Source: Rhipicephalus microplus (lineage: Eukaryota; Arthropoda; Arachnida; Ixodida; Ixodidae). From it: a DNA stretch of 64,000 nt. Shown here piece after piece: positions 1 to 12,295 of this stretch; position 1 is the stretch's first letter, and every line of letters starts with the position of its first letter. Made by a program: the position numbers and the translations under genes. The notes under the pieces are model-generated. The model saw nothing but the letters and a program-made list of their open reading frames with translations. It was not told where the DNA came from and did not search any database. The stretch lies in NCBI RefSeq assembly GCF_043290135.1, contig NC_134700.1, positions 158,107,553 through 158,171,552 on the forward strand, given 5' to 3'.

Positions 1-1448
1 GTCCTTCTATCGCCCCACCGTTTCCATTGGCAATAAGACCTGCAGTAGAAAAACTTGCAATTTTCTTCAATGACTTGGAGGAAATTGACCATGTCGAACA
101 CATCCCTCCCTGGCAGCAATGTCCAGTCACTTGTGACTGGTCTTTCAAAGACATCATAAAGGAAAATTGTCCAAGTGCACTTATTGAGCAACATTTCTTG
201 GCCGTTGAACACAAATATCGTTCAACCGCGTTCTTCTCTGATGGCTCAAAATCTCAAACATCTGTATCCTGTGCAGCCTATGGGCAAAAGTTCTCGGACA
301 CCAGAACCATGCATACACATACCAGCATTTTCACAGCGGAAGCCTATGGTATCCTGCTTATTATACAACACATTAAACAACACAAGATACAAAAGTCTAT
401 AGTGTACACAGATTCTTTAAGTGTTGTCAGGGCCCTGTCTTGTGGCAAGTACAGCAAGAACCCTACTTTCAACTAGCTCCTTGATGAAATCTATGCAGCC
501 TACAACTTAAAACTTTCTATTGTTATTTGCTGGGTTCCAGGTCATTCTGGAATTGCGGGCAATGAAATAGTGGACAAGAATGCACGAGAAGCCGCTGGTC
601 GGCAAACCATAGATATAAGCTCTGTTCCGGGTGTAGATCTAAAACCTGTTGTACGTAGAGGTCTACGCAACCACTGGCAAGCTGAATGGGACAGAGAAGT
701 CGACAACAAGCTCCACCTTGTAAAACCCCAGCTGAGAAAAGTTATCCCCCAAAAACTCAACAGGTTCGCCGAAGTCACTCTAACACGGCTCAGAATAGGC
801 CACGCTTATGCCACACATAAACACATTTTGACAGGCACTGATCCACCTACATGTATACACTGTGGAGAGAGTCTAACCGTTGTGCATGTCCTCATACAAT
901 GTTCTGTGCTTCACCAAGCACGACTAACCCATTTCAGGGAGCTCTATCAATATCATATCCCACTTCATCCAGCGCTGTTTTTCACTTGATGCAGTGGTTG
1001 ACCTTAAGAGACTTCTTTATTATCTTGGGAAAGTGAAATTTTTAACAATGATATCATTCCATCCTAGGCACCAGGCTGTGCCTCAAGTGTGAGTTACCCC
1101 CTGGTGCATAAAAAAATATGTCTGAGCCTTCGCAGTTCTTGCTCAGGCAAGGACTTCAGCTGCGAGGGTCTTGGGCCTTGCAGACAAATTTTTCAGCACA
1201 GACTTCAGCCAACAAAATGAAGGTTTTAGCAAAGTGACATTCCTTTTTTAAACTTTTAAACAAAGTGACATTCTTTTAAATGTGCTGCGTTTTATATGGT
1301 TCGTAGATATTTGTTTTAATTTTTAATCATGTTTTAATCATTTGTTTTAATTTTTAAACTAATAAACGAAATGAAACAACACTTGTACTGGCACTCTTTG
1401 GCCTTAGATGCCCTTGCGCCAATAAAACTTAACGTAATAATAATAATG
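1..1448 (+). mobile_element. Non-LTR retrotransposon, 3' end
   Basis: The window opens inside a non-LTR retrotransposon. A coding part with an RNase H domain is followed by a 3' untranslated region and a short (TAA)n tail near 1435-1447. An RNase H domain plus a TAA-repeat tail is typical of I-clade elements, so this is the likely group. The reverse transcriptase would lie before base 1 and is not visible. No target duplication can be tested because the left end is missing. Confidence 0.85.
27..989 (+). pseudogene. RNase H and zinc-knuckle tail of a non-LTR polyprotein
   Basis: One reading frame runs from the left edge to the TGA at 987-989, broken only by a TAG at 474-476. RNase H residues are visible in order: Asp in FSDGSK, Glu in TAEAYGI, Asp in YTDSLS, and after the stop His and Asp in WVPGHSGIAGNE and VDKNARE. 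A C-x2-C-x-H-x-C-like knuckle follows near 855-900 (CIHCGE to HVLIQC), as is common at the end of I/Jockey-type ORF2. The protein would normally copy the element's RNA and remove the RNA strand. The start at 27 is not a real start, because the coding sequence enters from outside the window. The stop makes this copy inactive. Confidence 0.85.
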
Positions 1449-1591
1449 AAATGTGGTAATGAATTAAACATTGCATTTTCTTTTGTGTACAATGTGCAAC
1501 AGCCCTCCTAAAAAGCGCCGGACTACAAATGCTGTGAGGCAAAAATTGTCTGCTTAAAATTCATTTATCAGCTGTGAGCCGGTAAATTTAA

Positions 1592-4547
1592 GGGGAGACG
1601 CGGGTCGAAAAGTCGCGTTTTTTTTCCAAATTTCACCTTTTCTGTTTTTTGTTGCTTTATCATCTTTATACATTATATTTTGACATCTGAAAATATCACA
1701 GCGAAATAAGCATCAGAAGTCAGTGAAAAACGCGTCTGAGTGAGCGGCAGTGACGCGCGGCATCACGAAATTTACACAAAACGGGCTGCTGTTCGCGTGC
1801 TCGCGGGGCCGCGAAGAGAGCTGTCCGCCATATTGCGGCCGCTGGCTCGTGTAGAGTTGTCCTTACTCTCCACGATCCCGGTTCTTGAAGTCTCGTACGT
1901 TCACGAAAAATCTAAAAAAAAAGCAACAAAAACAGTCTTTTCCCGCCGTTTCAAACCGCGCGCCACTAACGCAGGGCCGCCATTGGCTGACAGCACCCGT
2001 GTTTTCTTGCCGTAGTTCGCTTCACTGTTTTCCGGAGTTATTTTTCGCTGTTTTCGTGCGATGGCAAGCCCGAAAAAGGCCGTTGCCGACCATCGGAAAT
2101 ACAGAAGTAAGAACAAGTTCAGAGGGAAGCGGCGGAGGACGTACAAGAAAGCCACCGCCAACGAAAATGTCCGCGACGGGCCAGCGGCCGGTAGGCCTAA
2201 CATCGACCACGGCAACGTCGACCATGGCAACTGCGACGACGAGATCAACGCTGCAGTGAATTTTGTGAGTGCATCGCAGAAAAAGATCGCGTTATTCGAA
2301 AACGACGTCAGGCCGAATGCCGATCGTGCCGAAAGCGTAGTGCTGTGCGAGTTGGGTGCATTGACGGCCGTCGTCGCAGGCGCGGCATGCCCCGTTTGTC
2401 ACGAGAGTAAACTCGCAGTTCGGGCACCGAATAAAAAGCGGAAAGGCCTTTCGGCGTTTCTGGAGCTACACTGCGAGAATGCGGAGTGCTCGGAGAGCAT
2501 CCTTTCGTCCGCGTACTCGTCGAAGCGGGTCGCGTCAGATGGCGGCCGCGGTGCAAGCAGAAGCTACGACAGCGGGAGTTCGCGTGACGCCTTTGCCGTG
2601 AACCTGAAAGTGGTGCTTGCAGCGCGTGCCGTCGGTATCGGGCATGAGCAACTTTCACGATTTTGTGCAGTAGTTGGATTGCCAAACCCTATGCACCATA
2701 AGACCTTCCATGCTATCGGCAAAAAGATTCACAGTGCGGCAGTGAAGGCTGTCTGTGAAAACATGCAAAGGGCACGCAGCGTCACCAAAGAGGTGGCTGG
2801 TAACAGTGACGTGCCAGTCATGTTTGACGGCACATGGCAAAAAAGAGGCCACAAAAGCCACAATGGTGTGGGAACTGTAGTGTCCTTGGACACTGGTTTG
2901 TGCCTGGACTATGAAGTGCTTTCCAACTTCTGCCTGGCGTGCAGTTTGCATAACGACATGGGAGGCGATGAAGAAACATAGCAGGCGTTTCATCATCCCG
3001 TTTGTGAGAAGAATTGCGACTGTTCTTCGCATGCCATGGAGGCCGAAGCTGCAGTGCGCATTTGGCAGAGGACTGTGGACTATGAGACACCCCTGCGGTT
3101 CACCATCTTCCTAAGCGATGGAGACAGCAAGGCCTACAACGGGGTCTGTGATGCCAACGTGTACCCTGACACTCCAATTGAAAAAGAGGAGTGCACCAAC
3201 CACGTGGCGAAACGTCTGGGCACCGGCCTGCGGAAGCTGCCAACGCCACTTCCACGAGGGGAGAAGCTGAAGGAGACCACCATCCAGAAGCTTCAAACTT
3301 ACTTTCAGGTGGCCATTGTGAACAATCGGGGAAATGTCCACAAGATGTACACTGCCATATGGGCCTCATGTTTGCACTCGTGCTCAACAGACGGTGCTGG
3401 AAGTCACAAGTTCTGTCCTGCAGGCCCAGACTCGTGGTGCAAGCACCGACGTGCTGAGGCGCAGGGCCAGCCTGCACCGTGCCACACCCCCCTCCTGACC
3501 AAGGCCCAGGGTTTGGCAGTCCTCCCAATCTACAAGCGTCTCACAGATGCGAAGCTGCTTGCCCGGTGCCTCCACGGCAAGACACAGAACGCGGCCGAGT
3601 CCCTGAACAGCAAAAATGGCTGCTGTGTCCAAAGACCCGGTTTGCTTCCCGGACTGCTGTGGAAACAGCCACAGCCATTGCAGTCCTGTGGTTCAACCGG
3701 GGCCACGCGAGCTTTGAAAAGGTGCTGGAAGAGCTTGGGGTGCTTCCTTCGGAGGCCCTGGTTACCCTCAGCGACCGCCGAGACAGCATGCGCATGCACA
3801 AGATGAATGTGCGTCAGACCGCTGAGGCGAGGGCACACCGTCGCAGTGCAGCCAAGAGGGCCCGGGTGGAAGAGTCCTGCCGCACCAGCCGGGAAGGGAA
3901 AACCTACGGTGCTGGAGAGTTTTAGACAACTGATATTCCCTCTGGACATGTGTGTATGTGTTCAGCACAAGTTTCGTGCTACTGCGTTTTTCATTTTTGT
4001 AAATACAGACTTTCAAACTTTCAAACGCGTTTTTCTCATTTCGCAATTTTGGCCAATTTGCATTTTTTGCGGGAAGTGTTTCGGGCACTTAGAATGGTCA
4101 TACGACGACGAAATTTGGCACACACATTGAGGAGAGTGCGTAGGGTGCCGATATCGACTTGAATCAGCACAACCTATCAGCTGTAAATATCTATTAATAA
4201 ATTTAATGGTGGTCGAGTGGAAAAAAAAGGGTACTTTGCTACACAGATGTTTTTTTCATAGTTTCAAAGTTGGAGCACAATTTCTAGCTAGATATCGGCA
4301 CTCTATGGCTAATAGGGAGCAAAAGGAGCCATTGAACAACTCTCTGCATGAACATTTAGTATGCGCGAAAGTTCCCGGAAAACTTATCAAGTTTCACCAT
4401 TACTTGAAACACAACTCCCAAACTATTGCACTTATGTAAAAACTGATTACAGATTTGGAATCAGGAGGAAAAACTGCATCAGTGGTCCAATTTCTGAAGC
4501 TCTAAGTTGAATAACAAAAAAAAAGTGCTTTCGAGGAGCGTCTCCCC
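1592..4547 (+). mobile_element. Mutator-like DNA transposon (MULE), full length
   Basis: Terminal inverted repeats begin ggggagacgc at 1592 and end gcgtctcccc at 4547. After three mismatched bases both ends continue with tcgaaa in register, giving 16 of the first 19 positions matched. The flanking 9-mers are taaatttaa (1583-1591) and taacttgaa (4549-4557), 7 of 9 identical, which fits the 9-ish bp target duplication of MULEs. The element is about 2.96 kb and encloses one transposase gene on the plus strand. A GC-rich leader (about 1740-2060) precedes the ORF. Confidence 0.8.
2061..3925 (+). pseudogene. Mutator-like transposase, interrupted
   Basis: The ATG at 2061 opens a basic N-terminus (SPKKAVADHRKYRSKNK), then a C-x2-C...C-x4-C zinc-finger-like segment (CPVCHES to CENAEC), then the catalytic core. 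First Asp is residue 256 (FDGTWQKRG), second Asp near 353-355 (SDGDSKAYN) and Glu near 513 (NAAESLN). Together they form the DDE triad of Mutator-like transposases. The same frame continues past a TAG at 2979-2981. A second break is a frameshift in the A run at 3612-3616, after which the C-terminus continues in another frame as WLLCPKTRFASR to the TAG at 3923-3925. All family parts are present, so only two lesions separate this copy from a complete gene. It would cut and paste the surrounding element. Confidence 0.85.
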
Positions 4548-4571
4548 TTAACTTGAACTCCTCATTGTATA

Positions 4572-4816
4572 TGCCCTGCCGCAGTGGTCTAGTGCCTAAG
4601 GTACTACTCGTCTGCTGACCTGCAGGTCGCGGGATCGAATCCCGACTGTGGCGGCTGCGTTTCCGATGGAGGCGGAAATGTTGTAGGCCCGTGTGCTCAG
4701 ATTTTGGCGCACGTTACAAAGAACCCCAGGTGGTCAAAACTTCCGGAACCCTCCACTACGGCTTCTCTCATAATCATATAGTGGTTTTGGGACATTAAAC
4801 CCCACAAATCAATCAA
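4572..4816 (+). repeat. tRNA-derived SINE (Ruka-like), copy 1
   Basis: The 5' part carries RNA polymerase III promoter boxes: an A box (tggtctagtgcctaagg, 4585-4601) and a B box (ggatcgaatcc, 4632-4642). The body includes the shared stretch around the aaccccaggtggtc motif, and the 3' end is an (AATC) tail at about 4806-4816. Four more copies of the same sequence occur in the window on the opposite strand. Confidence 0.85.
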
Positions 4817-5423
4817 CTCCTGACTGTATCTGCTCCCACCTGATAGAAATTTTTTTATATATGTATATATGAAAAAATATGGGAAGGGTAGGCTACGTTA
4901 GAGCCGGCTTTGCTTGTGTCGCAGAAGATGCAATGTGTTGGTTGGGAGTGAGAAATTGGTGTTGTCCAGGAGTGAAAAAACTCAATGGATGTAAAGATCA
5001 GGGTCTCGTCGTACCAATCACTGTCATGTATTTTTACTCTATAGGCTATAACTCAAGAGTAGTTAATGTGTATAAATATTAATTTGTTGTTTGTACAATA
5101 GCTGAATGGAATGGCCTTAGTCCGGAAGTGATCAGTGGCATTGACAGCTTGGCTACTTTGGATCAAAATTTAGAGTTGTATGTTTCGTGACTTATTTTTT
5201 TGTGAGTGTATTTTTCGTGCATGATAATTACTATTGCTTCAGCCTGTGGAGAATTGTATTTCACTTTATTGTATGCTCAAATCCAACCCTGTAACAGCTC
5301 GTATGGGCTTACAGTATTCAAAATAAGTCAATGAATAAATAAATGAATAAATAAAGGGGGGAAAGAGCATTTTGAGCTTTGCATTATAGCTGAATTTGCA
5401 TCTATGCAGCTTAGTACTATTAC
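4817..5423. other. No gene seen; AT-rich, one LINE-like tail
   Basis: No supported coding sequence. The stretch 5255-5355 ends in aataaataaatgaataaataaa, preceded by a sequence of the kind found at Jockey/CR1 3' ends. It is probably a short 3' remnant. Confidence 0.5.
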
Positions 5424-5427
5424 TTAA

Positions 5428-5889
5428 AGAGCCCCTAAACCACATTGAGTTTAAAGGCGAGACAGTAGTATCTTTCTCGCCTTCACTACCCTTCCTAAAA
5501 GTGCTAGCTCCTCCTCGCCACTTATTTCTTCATAAAATATGCGTTATGTCAGCGCCAAGTGTTGAAGTAGTCAGGATTTTGTGCTTTTTGTCTACACAAT
5601 ATCTCTGCTTGCGCAGTCATGAATGCAGAAAACGAAGTGAAATCAGTTTATCGTGCACAATAGTAGTGCGATACAAGGCAGAACAGGCATGAGACCACTT
5701 CATATGGCAAAGCAGGGTAGGCGATCATTTGCAACAGATATCTCTCGTACATTGACCAATTAAGAGCTTATCTCATTCTGACATCACATGAACACTGCTG
5801 GCGTCACGAATTGGGCCGCTAAAACTGGAGGCATAAGGAGAGAATAACACTCACTTTCTATGTATATTCAGAGGTGGTTTATGGGCCCT
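5428..5889. mobile_element. MITE with TTAA target duplication
   Basis: The left end agagcccctaaaccac and the inverted right end agggcccataaaccac match at 14 of 16 positions. TTAA stands directly outside each end (5424-5427 and 5890-5893). The element is 462 bp with no coding capacity. TTAA duplications are characteristic of piggyBac-type transposition. Confidence 0.65.
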
Positions 5890-5893
5890 TTAA

Positions 5894-7712
5894 GCACCAA
5901 ATTTTTTATTGCTTTGTTGCCGGATATCAGGGAAGTAGAGGTGTATGGTGCAAATGACTTTATTTTGACAAGTTGTTAAGAGCATAATATATATTGTCTG
6001 CATTTAATAGCCATTGCAATGACGACCATTAGTGTTTTTTGATTCTTTTTTGCCCATTTTTGTTTCATTTTTTTTTACCATGGAAGTCAAATGAAGTTCT
6101 CGGCACATCTACAGGGTAAATAAGGAGGCCTTTTTTGTGCCAGTGCTTTGCAATAAGCAAGGAGAAAAAAAAACATGCCACTGGAGTACTGACTACACTG
6201 AACTCTCACTTAAGTGAACTTGAAGGCACCCTAGGAAATTGTTCACTGAACTGAAACCTCGCTGAATTGAATATTCATTATTACTCGCAATGCCCACGAA
6301 CTATAGGTGGCGCGCTGTACGATTCAAAATGGCACCCAGAGGAGTGTCAACCCATTTATGGTATACTGGAATGGGGCAGCATGCCGTCTGGCGCCCCAGA
6401 CGTGGCTCTTTTTGCGATGATGGCCAGCGCCGCCGGAGCACAGCGTACTACTGTGTGGCCACCTGTCGGCACCCTCTGAAGTAATCTATGAGCAGTTTAG
6501 ATACAAAGCCTTCAAGAAGATCCGTACTTGTAGTTGCCGTGCTGGTAGAAAAATGTATAAAAAAAGTAAAGCTGTACGTCCTTGAGTGTCATTTTTATTT
6601 AACAGCGCGGCTGCTTACTCTCCTGGCTCATGCAGCTTAAGTGGTGGTCGTGGAACTCGCCTGCTGATAACGTTATCTTTCAGGGCCCCTTCGTTTGTTT
6701 CGTTGCGTGACTTCAAGTTAGTGTGATAGCTAGGCAGGGGTACATATGAATCAAATGAATAGTGATGTGCTTTTTTATTATTTCTTCAGTTAAAAACCAG
6801 TTAAAACTGTAAGCTAGCAGACGATCTGGGTCTCTGTTCTGCGATAGGAATTGTGCAAGCTTGACTACGCAGAAGCAGCATTATTTATCGCATTATTGCT
6901 TTCATATGTGTTAGATGTGTTTTAATCTTATAGATACTTTTTAATTTCAATCGTATTATGTGACTATTTTACTCAAAATCTGGAGAAAGGTCGGCAATCC
7001 AAATTTGAATTACGCACGCTGGGCACACCGTTCGATGGTGGTGCCCTGCTGGTGGCATCATCATAAAAGTGACCACCACTGTCCCATTGGTTTGCCCTGA
7101 AGAGGGCACACAGCCCCGCTCCAGTACACCATAACCCATTTGCTGGAACAAGAATCGATAGTATGTGCGAACGTACGGACCGTGTCACTTCCACCGGATA
7201 ATGTTATAAGCTGCACTGGGGGGGAGGGGGACGTATGAGACCAAAATACTTTTTGAAACAATGGAAGCTCGCCACCTGATTATTTGCCGCAGCGTGAAAG
7301 GTTAAATTTTAGCTTTGTTACCGTGCATGAACGACACTTTGCAAAATCGTGTGCGTGCTACAGAAAACGGCATGAACTAGAATTGATGTATGAACTGAAG
7401 GGCAGTCTGAGATATGTACTGAGACTGCCTGACGGATTTGCTGCTGTAGGAGGCCACTAGCGAGTAGTGCAATCGCAGCGGCACGGGACCGAACATTTAA
7501 TGCGGTGATGGTTTGCAAACATATTATGCCGTTGTCCTTACTTACAGTCGGGAACATGGAGTTGCTTTTTCATCGAACACAAGCATATAACATTCCATTA
7601 AGTAGCACTGGTGTCACAGCCATGCTCAGACTAAAGCCTTGCGCAGTTAGTTCACTGCACTTGTATATTGCATTTTTCAACAGTGCGATTGAAACAAGAT
7701 TATAGAAAAGAG
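5894..7712. other. No gene supported
   Basis: Short ORFs only. A weak inverted similarity exists between 6356-6376 and 7113-7134. This region could hold the missing first exon of TRAPPC2L, but nothing convincing was seen. Confidence 0.5.
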
Positions 7713-7955
7713 TAATTGATTGATATGCGGGGTATAATGTCCCAAAACTACCATATGATTATGAAAATCGCCGTAGTGGAGGGCTTCGGAAATTTCGACC
7801 ACCTGGGTTTCTTTAACATGCACCCAAATCTGAGCACACGAGCCTACAGCGTTTCCGCCTCCATAGGAAGTGCAGCCGCCGCAGATGGGATTCGATCCTG
7901 CGACCTGCGGGTCAGCAGCGGAGTGCCTCAGCCACTAGACTACCGCGGCGGGGCT
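7713..7955 (-). repeat. tRNA-derived SINE (Ruka-like), copy 2
   Basis: Reverse-complement copy of the SINE at 4572-4816. The tRNA-like head ends at about 7955 (accgcggcggggc on the plus strand) and the tail attgattgat is at 7713-7724. A B-box-like gggattcgatcc lies near 7887. The open frame crossing this copy is not a gene. Confidence 0.8.
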
Positions 7956-9806
7956 ATAGAGAAGAGTACACATGTTTTTGCAACATTGCAGTTCCGAAAT
8001 TCATCGAACAATGCCGTTTGGAAAGTATTCTTGAAGTACAGGAAAAGTTGGAAGAGAGGTATGGATTATAGTGGTAGCTGCACATTTCAACGCTCTAACC
8101 ATTTCGCTTTGCTGGTCGTTCTTGATCGTGTTGGCAGCATGCGGCGCTCCATAATATTCACAGTAATCGTGCCACGTGCAATGCACAAGAGAAACTATAC
8201 TTTTATTTTAACCTCTTTGAAGGATCTGTTACTTATGATAAGTTACTTATGAGCGTGAAAAAAACATTAATGCACGAGGGGAGGTGAAGTGCAGTCCACT
8301 CGCTGCGAGTTTGCAGCTGATCGTTCGCCATTGTTTCTCTAGGTACGTTGACAACCTTCTATGCCAAGTGAAAAATCCTCATGGTCAAGATAATTTCTTT
8401 CAACATTACTGCTGAAAGCAATCTGAGGCATTCCCTCCACCGAACGACTTCGATAACGTCGACATTTATTTGGGCGCGGATAACTTTTGGCTCTGAAACC
8501 CGCCAACAAGAGAATTGCTTGCATTGTGCTGCCATCTATCAACTGACGTACAAAAACAAGCGGTGCAGCGTTGGCCAAGTATTCAAAGAGCAAATCGCAA
8601 GCCTGCACGACTTTCCACGTGTCATGAATATTATGGGATTCATGCACTGCAAGAACATTGACTAATGCTACACGCCCGTAAAACATGCTGAATTTCAAAA
8701 TCAAAGGTCAGACGATAGCATTTAAGTAACCTACTTGGCTACAGAAAACTTTGCGAAGCTTATATTTCTGCGTTGTGGGCTATAATCAAAAGCACTTGTT
8801 GCCACGTATTTTCATGAAAACTTCGCGTCTCGTTATAATGAATCACATTTATCGTGTAAGAAATGGTCTGGTTTATTCCAGCCTATTCACTTATGCACGA
8901 AGCATGCAATTTGATTAGCATTAGTTTCTTGCTAACACGTTAACACTGAGGCTAGCACAGCCGAACAAGGGAGCGTCTGCCTACTGACCATCTTTGAGAG
9001 GACACTTCTGAATTCCGCATGGCGGCGCGACATTCTATGGGCAATGCGAGTATGGAACAGAATGTAATCAAAAAGTTCTGGATGGACAAAGCTGTCCAGA
9101 ATGTGTGTATTTCCCAGAACTGCCTCTGGCACATCTAGTTCCTGTGACTTGGAAGTTCAGAACTTGCTAATATATCTTAACATTTCTAGAGATTGAAGGA
9201 TTTTGAGCATGATTCATAGAGTCAACCTCTTCTGTTTGTTGAACTCGTACAAAGGTGGGTGCATAATTTACGAACAGCGCTGTTGGTACCTCAAACGAAG
9301 ATGGCTGAACGGTACCGAGAATACAAAAAAAAAGAGAACTCGCATTCGTCAGTGGCATAGCCGAAGCGTGCCAGTGCACTCATAGGCAATGCCATTGCTG
9401 CAGAGCGCAAGCTTCATTGAATGGATTTTAAGCGCGAGCCCGGATCTACGGATGAAGTTTGTTTTGCATGGAATGCATAGGAAACCCATCAAAGATTATC
9501 TAAAAGTTAGTTAAACTGGTTATCAAAACTCTCAGATGGGCAAGCTAGTTTCAGGTATTTATTGAGTTTGAGAACATCCTAGAACATTTTTACAGTCGCA
9601 ATGCTTCAATTGCAGCGTTGCGGAGCAACTGCTGGATGTGAGCAGTAAAAATCTGTTTACATTTGGCATTTCTGCTTTGTATTCTGCAGTGTCTCGTTTC
9701 CGTTTAGAGCTATTAGAGCAATATTTTATGATAACTCGTTTTAGACAGAGTGCTTACTAATTGGGTGTGGGATTAATTTTGGATCATTTGTTTTTTTTTT
9801 TTGCAG
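7956..9806. other. No gene supported upstream of TRAPPC2L exon 2
   Basis: No conserved protein was recognised on either strand. The last part is intron of TRAPPC2L, ending in a T-rich tract and TTGCAG at 9801-9806. Confidence 0.5.
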
Positions 9807-11421
9807 AATTCTCCATTGTTTGTAAAGACTGTGACACCATGTAATGAGCTCAAATTTTTGTATACTATACACACGTCACTGGATGTTGTCGAAGAAAAAA
9901 TATCACCTGGGAACAAGAGCTCTGGAGATGTCCGAGAGCTGTACTTAGGATTACTGTATCCCACAGAGGACTATAAAGTTTATGGATATGTGACGAACAC
10001 TAAAACCAAGTTCATAGTAATTGTGGAAACCTCACGTACAACTCTCCGGGACAATGAAATCCGGCAGGTGAGTATGGATCTGCATTGTCATTTTCAGTAA
10101 AAATGTGGAGCATGTCTATATGAAATGCAATTGTTACAGATGTTTCACAAACTTCATGCTTCATACTGTGACGTTGTTTGCAATCCCTTCTATGTCCCTG
10201 GTGGCCAGATACTGTCCAGGTCAGTTTTATCAATTATTTCTTTGGTAAGGTTATGAATTAACATTATTGCATTAATAACATGAGTGAATTTTAATGCATT
10301 AATATTGAAAATTAGTGTTTGATGAAATGAATGGCAAATGGGACTGAATGCATCCAAAACCCTTTTCATGCGCATGACACGTAAAAAAGACCCCCTATCT
10401 TTTCCTTGCAGTATTAAAGGCGCCCTGCTAACTGAAGCAAAAGATGTTAAATATCAATAAATATCTAGGTATTCGCCTTGCACACGACATGAACTGCTCA
10501 TTACATGTTGATTATGTTTGTAATGGAGCCATGTACAAACTTTGGTTGTTACGACAAAAACTGCACAATGCTACTCCAGAGGCTGAAGCGATGGCATACA
10601 AAATGGCTGTTCTTCCAGTATTGACTTATGCAAGTCATATGCGGGAACCTTACACTAAAACAAGTACACTAAAATGGAAGCGCATACAAAATAAAGCCTT
10701 ACGGTTCATTTCAAACTCGTATTCAAGAACTCAGTTTGTCAGCGAGCTTAGAGAAAAAAACCAGAATTATGACGGTGAAACGAAAAATGCAACTTAATTG
10801 ACTGATATTCTTTTCACCTGCTAAACAGAGATTTTAGGGTTAACCTAGGCGAACACATCGTACCAGAGAAAACTACCTCATCCAGAATAAAGCATTTGAA
10901 ACATATTGCACCAGTCAACCACAGAACAGATTCATGCATTCTTTTTTAGTTCGGAGCATTGATGATTTGAATCGGTTACTTCAAAACATAGTCAAATATT
11001 CCGATCTACAAAGTTTTGAAAAGGCTTTGTCAGAATATTTGTGAATGATTTGTATTGCTTTAGCATTTGTTCACCCTTCAATTGTCTTGTTGTTTACCCG
11101 TTGCCTGAACATGTTACTATTTCTTTGGTGACGTTTACGGGATGTATTCGAACCTGTTATTTTATGTATATATGCGAATTGTACAAGCTATTTTTAATAT
11201 GAATTTGCATTTTGTTTTCTTATTCCGATATGTTGTGCAATTCTTGAGTGTTGAGTGTTGAAATTGTTTTAGCATGTACTATGTTTGTACATGACTCCAA
11301 CTCCTGTCTTGGCTTATGTGCTCACAGTATGAGCAAAATAATAATAAAATAAATAATATTGTTTATTCTGCATTGTAGATCATTCGACAGTACAGTCAAT
11401 GGGATAATGACTGGAGAGTGA
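9807..11421 (+). CDS. TRAPPC2L: TRAPP complex subunit 2-like protein, exons 2-4
   Basis: TRAPPC2L is a small longin/sedlin-fold subunit of the TRAPP tethering complex, which acts at ER-Golgi and Golgi membranes as a Rab exchange factor. Exon 2 is 9807-10067 (AG acceptor 9805-9806, donor GTGAGT), encoding [19 protein letters not shown] and [19 protein letters not shown], nearly identical to animal TRAPPC2L. Exon 3 is 10140-10219 ([19 protein letters not shown]). Exon 4 is 11379-11421 ([13 protein letters not shown], stop TGA). Splice phases agree throughout. Exon 1, expected to encode roughly ten residues starting like MAVCIAVI, was not located and probably lies upstream of 9700. A polyadenylation signal AATAAA is at 11457-11462. 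Intron 3 hosts a non-LTR fragment. The protein is well conserved and intact, so this is a functional host gene. Confidence 0.95.
10400..11356 (+). mobile_element. 5'-truncated non-LTR fragment in TRAPPC2L intron 3
   Basis: The frame at 10444-10797 encodes the C-terminal part of a reverse transcriptase [16 protein letters not shown], then [11 protein letters not shown] and [12 protein letters not shown]. These are the KYLGI and LPxLTYAS landmarks of Jockey/CR1-type elements. Decayed coding continues to about 11043 ([10 protein letters not shown]), followed by an untranslated region and a tail rich in aataataaaataaa at 11336-11356. It lies in sense orientation just 22 bp before exon 4 of TRAPPC2L. 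Confidence 0.75.
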
Positions 11422-11456
11422 CTTAAGAAGATGCCCACCTTTGTAGTAACTGAAAG

Positions 11457-11462
11457 AATAAA
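11457..11462 (+). promoter_or_regulatory. Polyadenylation signal of TRAPPC2L
   Basis: AATAAA, 36 bp after the TGA stop at 11419-11421. Confidence 0.7.
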
Positions 11463-12295
11463 GATATGCTGCCAACAGCCTGTTTTATAAATATATACAA
11501 TCTTCAGTGTGCCATAACTGAAGATGTCTTTTTTTCTTTAGAAAATCTGCTACCACAAGGCACTGTGGAAGCACCCATGCTTGTTGTGCACGTGCACGCT
11601 CTTGCTACCATCTCACGTAAAACCGATTCCACATCCAGTAAAGAATTTGCTTATTCCTTTTCTATCTTGAAGTGCCAATAGGTATAGCTCGCATTCTTTA
11701 TGGTCGTATCGTGCCACTCTATGACATTAATCTTCCTGACAACGGAGTTGGAGAGAAGTGTCGAACGGTAGCTGTGAACATACTTAATCAAAACCAATCG
11801 ACCACTAGTCAAGGACTGCCACATCACTATGTACACCCTCGTCAGCCTTTCCCTTGGCACCGCAAGTTATTGAATGTTTTCATCGTCACTCCTAGCTGTA
11901 TCTTAACCCCAAGCAGGTCAATGTTCGCCGATACTGGCACTTCTGCAAAACTGGGTGCTTTTGCCGAACGTTACTGCGTGTACTAAAGGTATAAAGAGTA
12001 CTAGAGAGCAATACAGGTTGTGGGCAGTGTGGGATTATGACTGGAGGGCAAGTTTTGCTCCCTTTGTAGTAATGCAGCAATGGATGTATTAAGGGTGCCA
12101 CCAGAAAACTAGCTTTCAACAAAAATGTAATACTCTACTTCATGTTAGAACTCTAACATTTTGTGGAGAGCAATACAGTAATGTCCCGTAGCGGCTTGAA
12201 AAGTTGGGCTTGGTTGTATGTTTTGATCAGAGGTTGAAGAGAGTATGTGATTTATTGTCATTTCCCCACACCATTCCTGGACCCCTTTTTTGTTT
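11463..12295. other. Intergenic between converging genes
   Basis: No coding sequence recognised. The stretch near 12015-12075 resembles the last TRAPPC2L exon and its 3' flank (gggattatgactggag, then gtagtaa) but lacks an open frame of matching length. Confidence 0.4.

Noticed and set aside
1740..2259. ORFs upstream of and overlapping the MULE transposase start
   Set aside because: They lie in the GC-rich leader of the element and show no similarity to MULE accessory proteins.
7716..8252. 178-codon plus-strand ORF
   Set aside because: Its first part is the reverse complement of the SINE; the same false ORF appears at 27125, 40980 and 43302.
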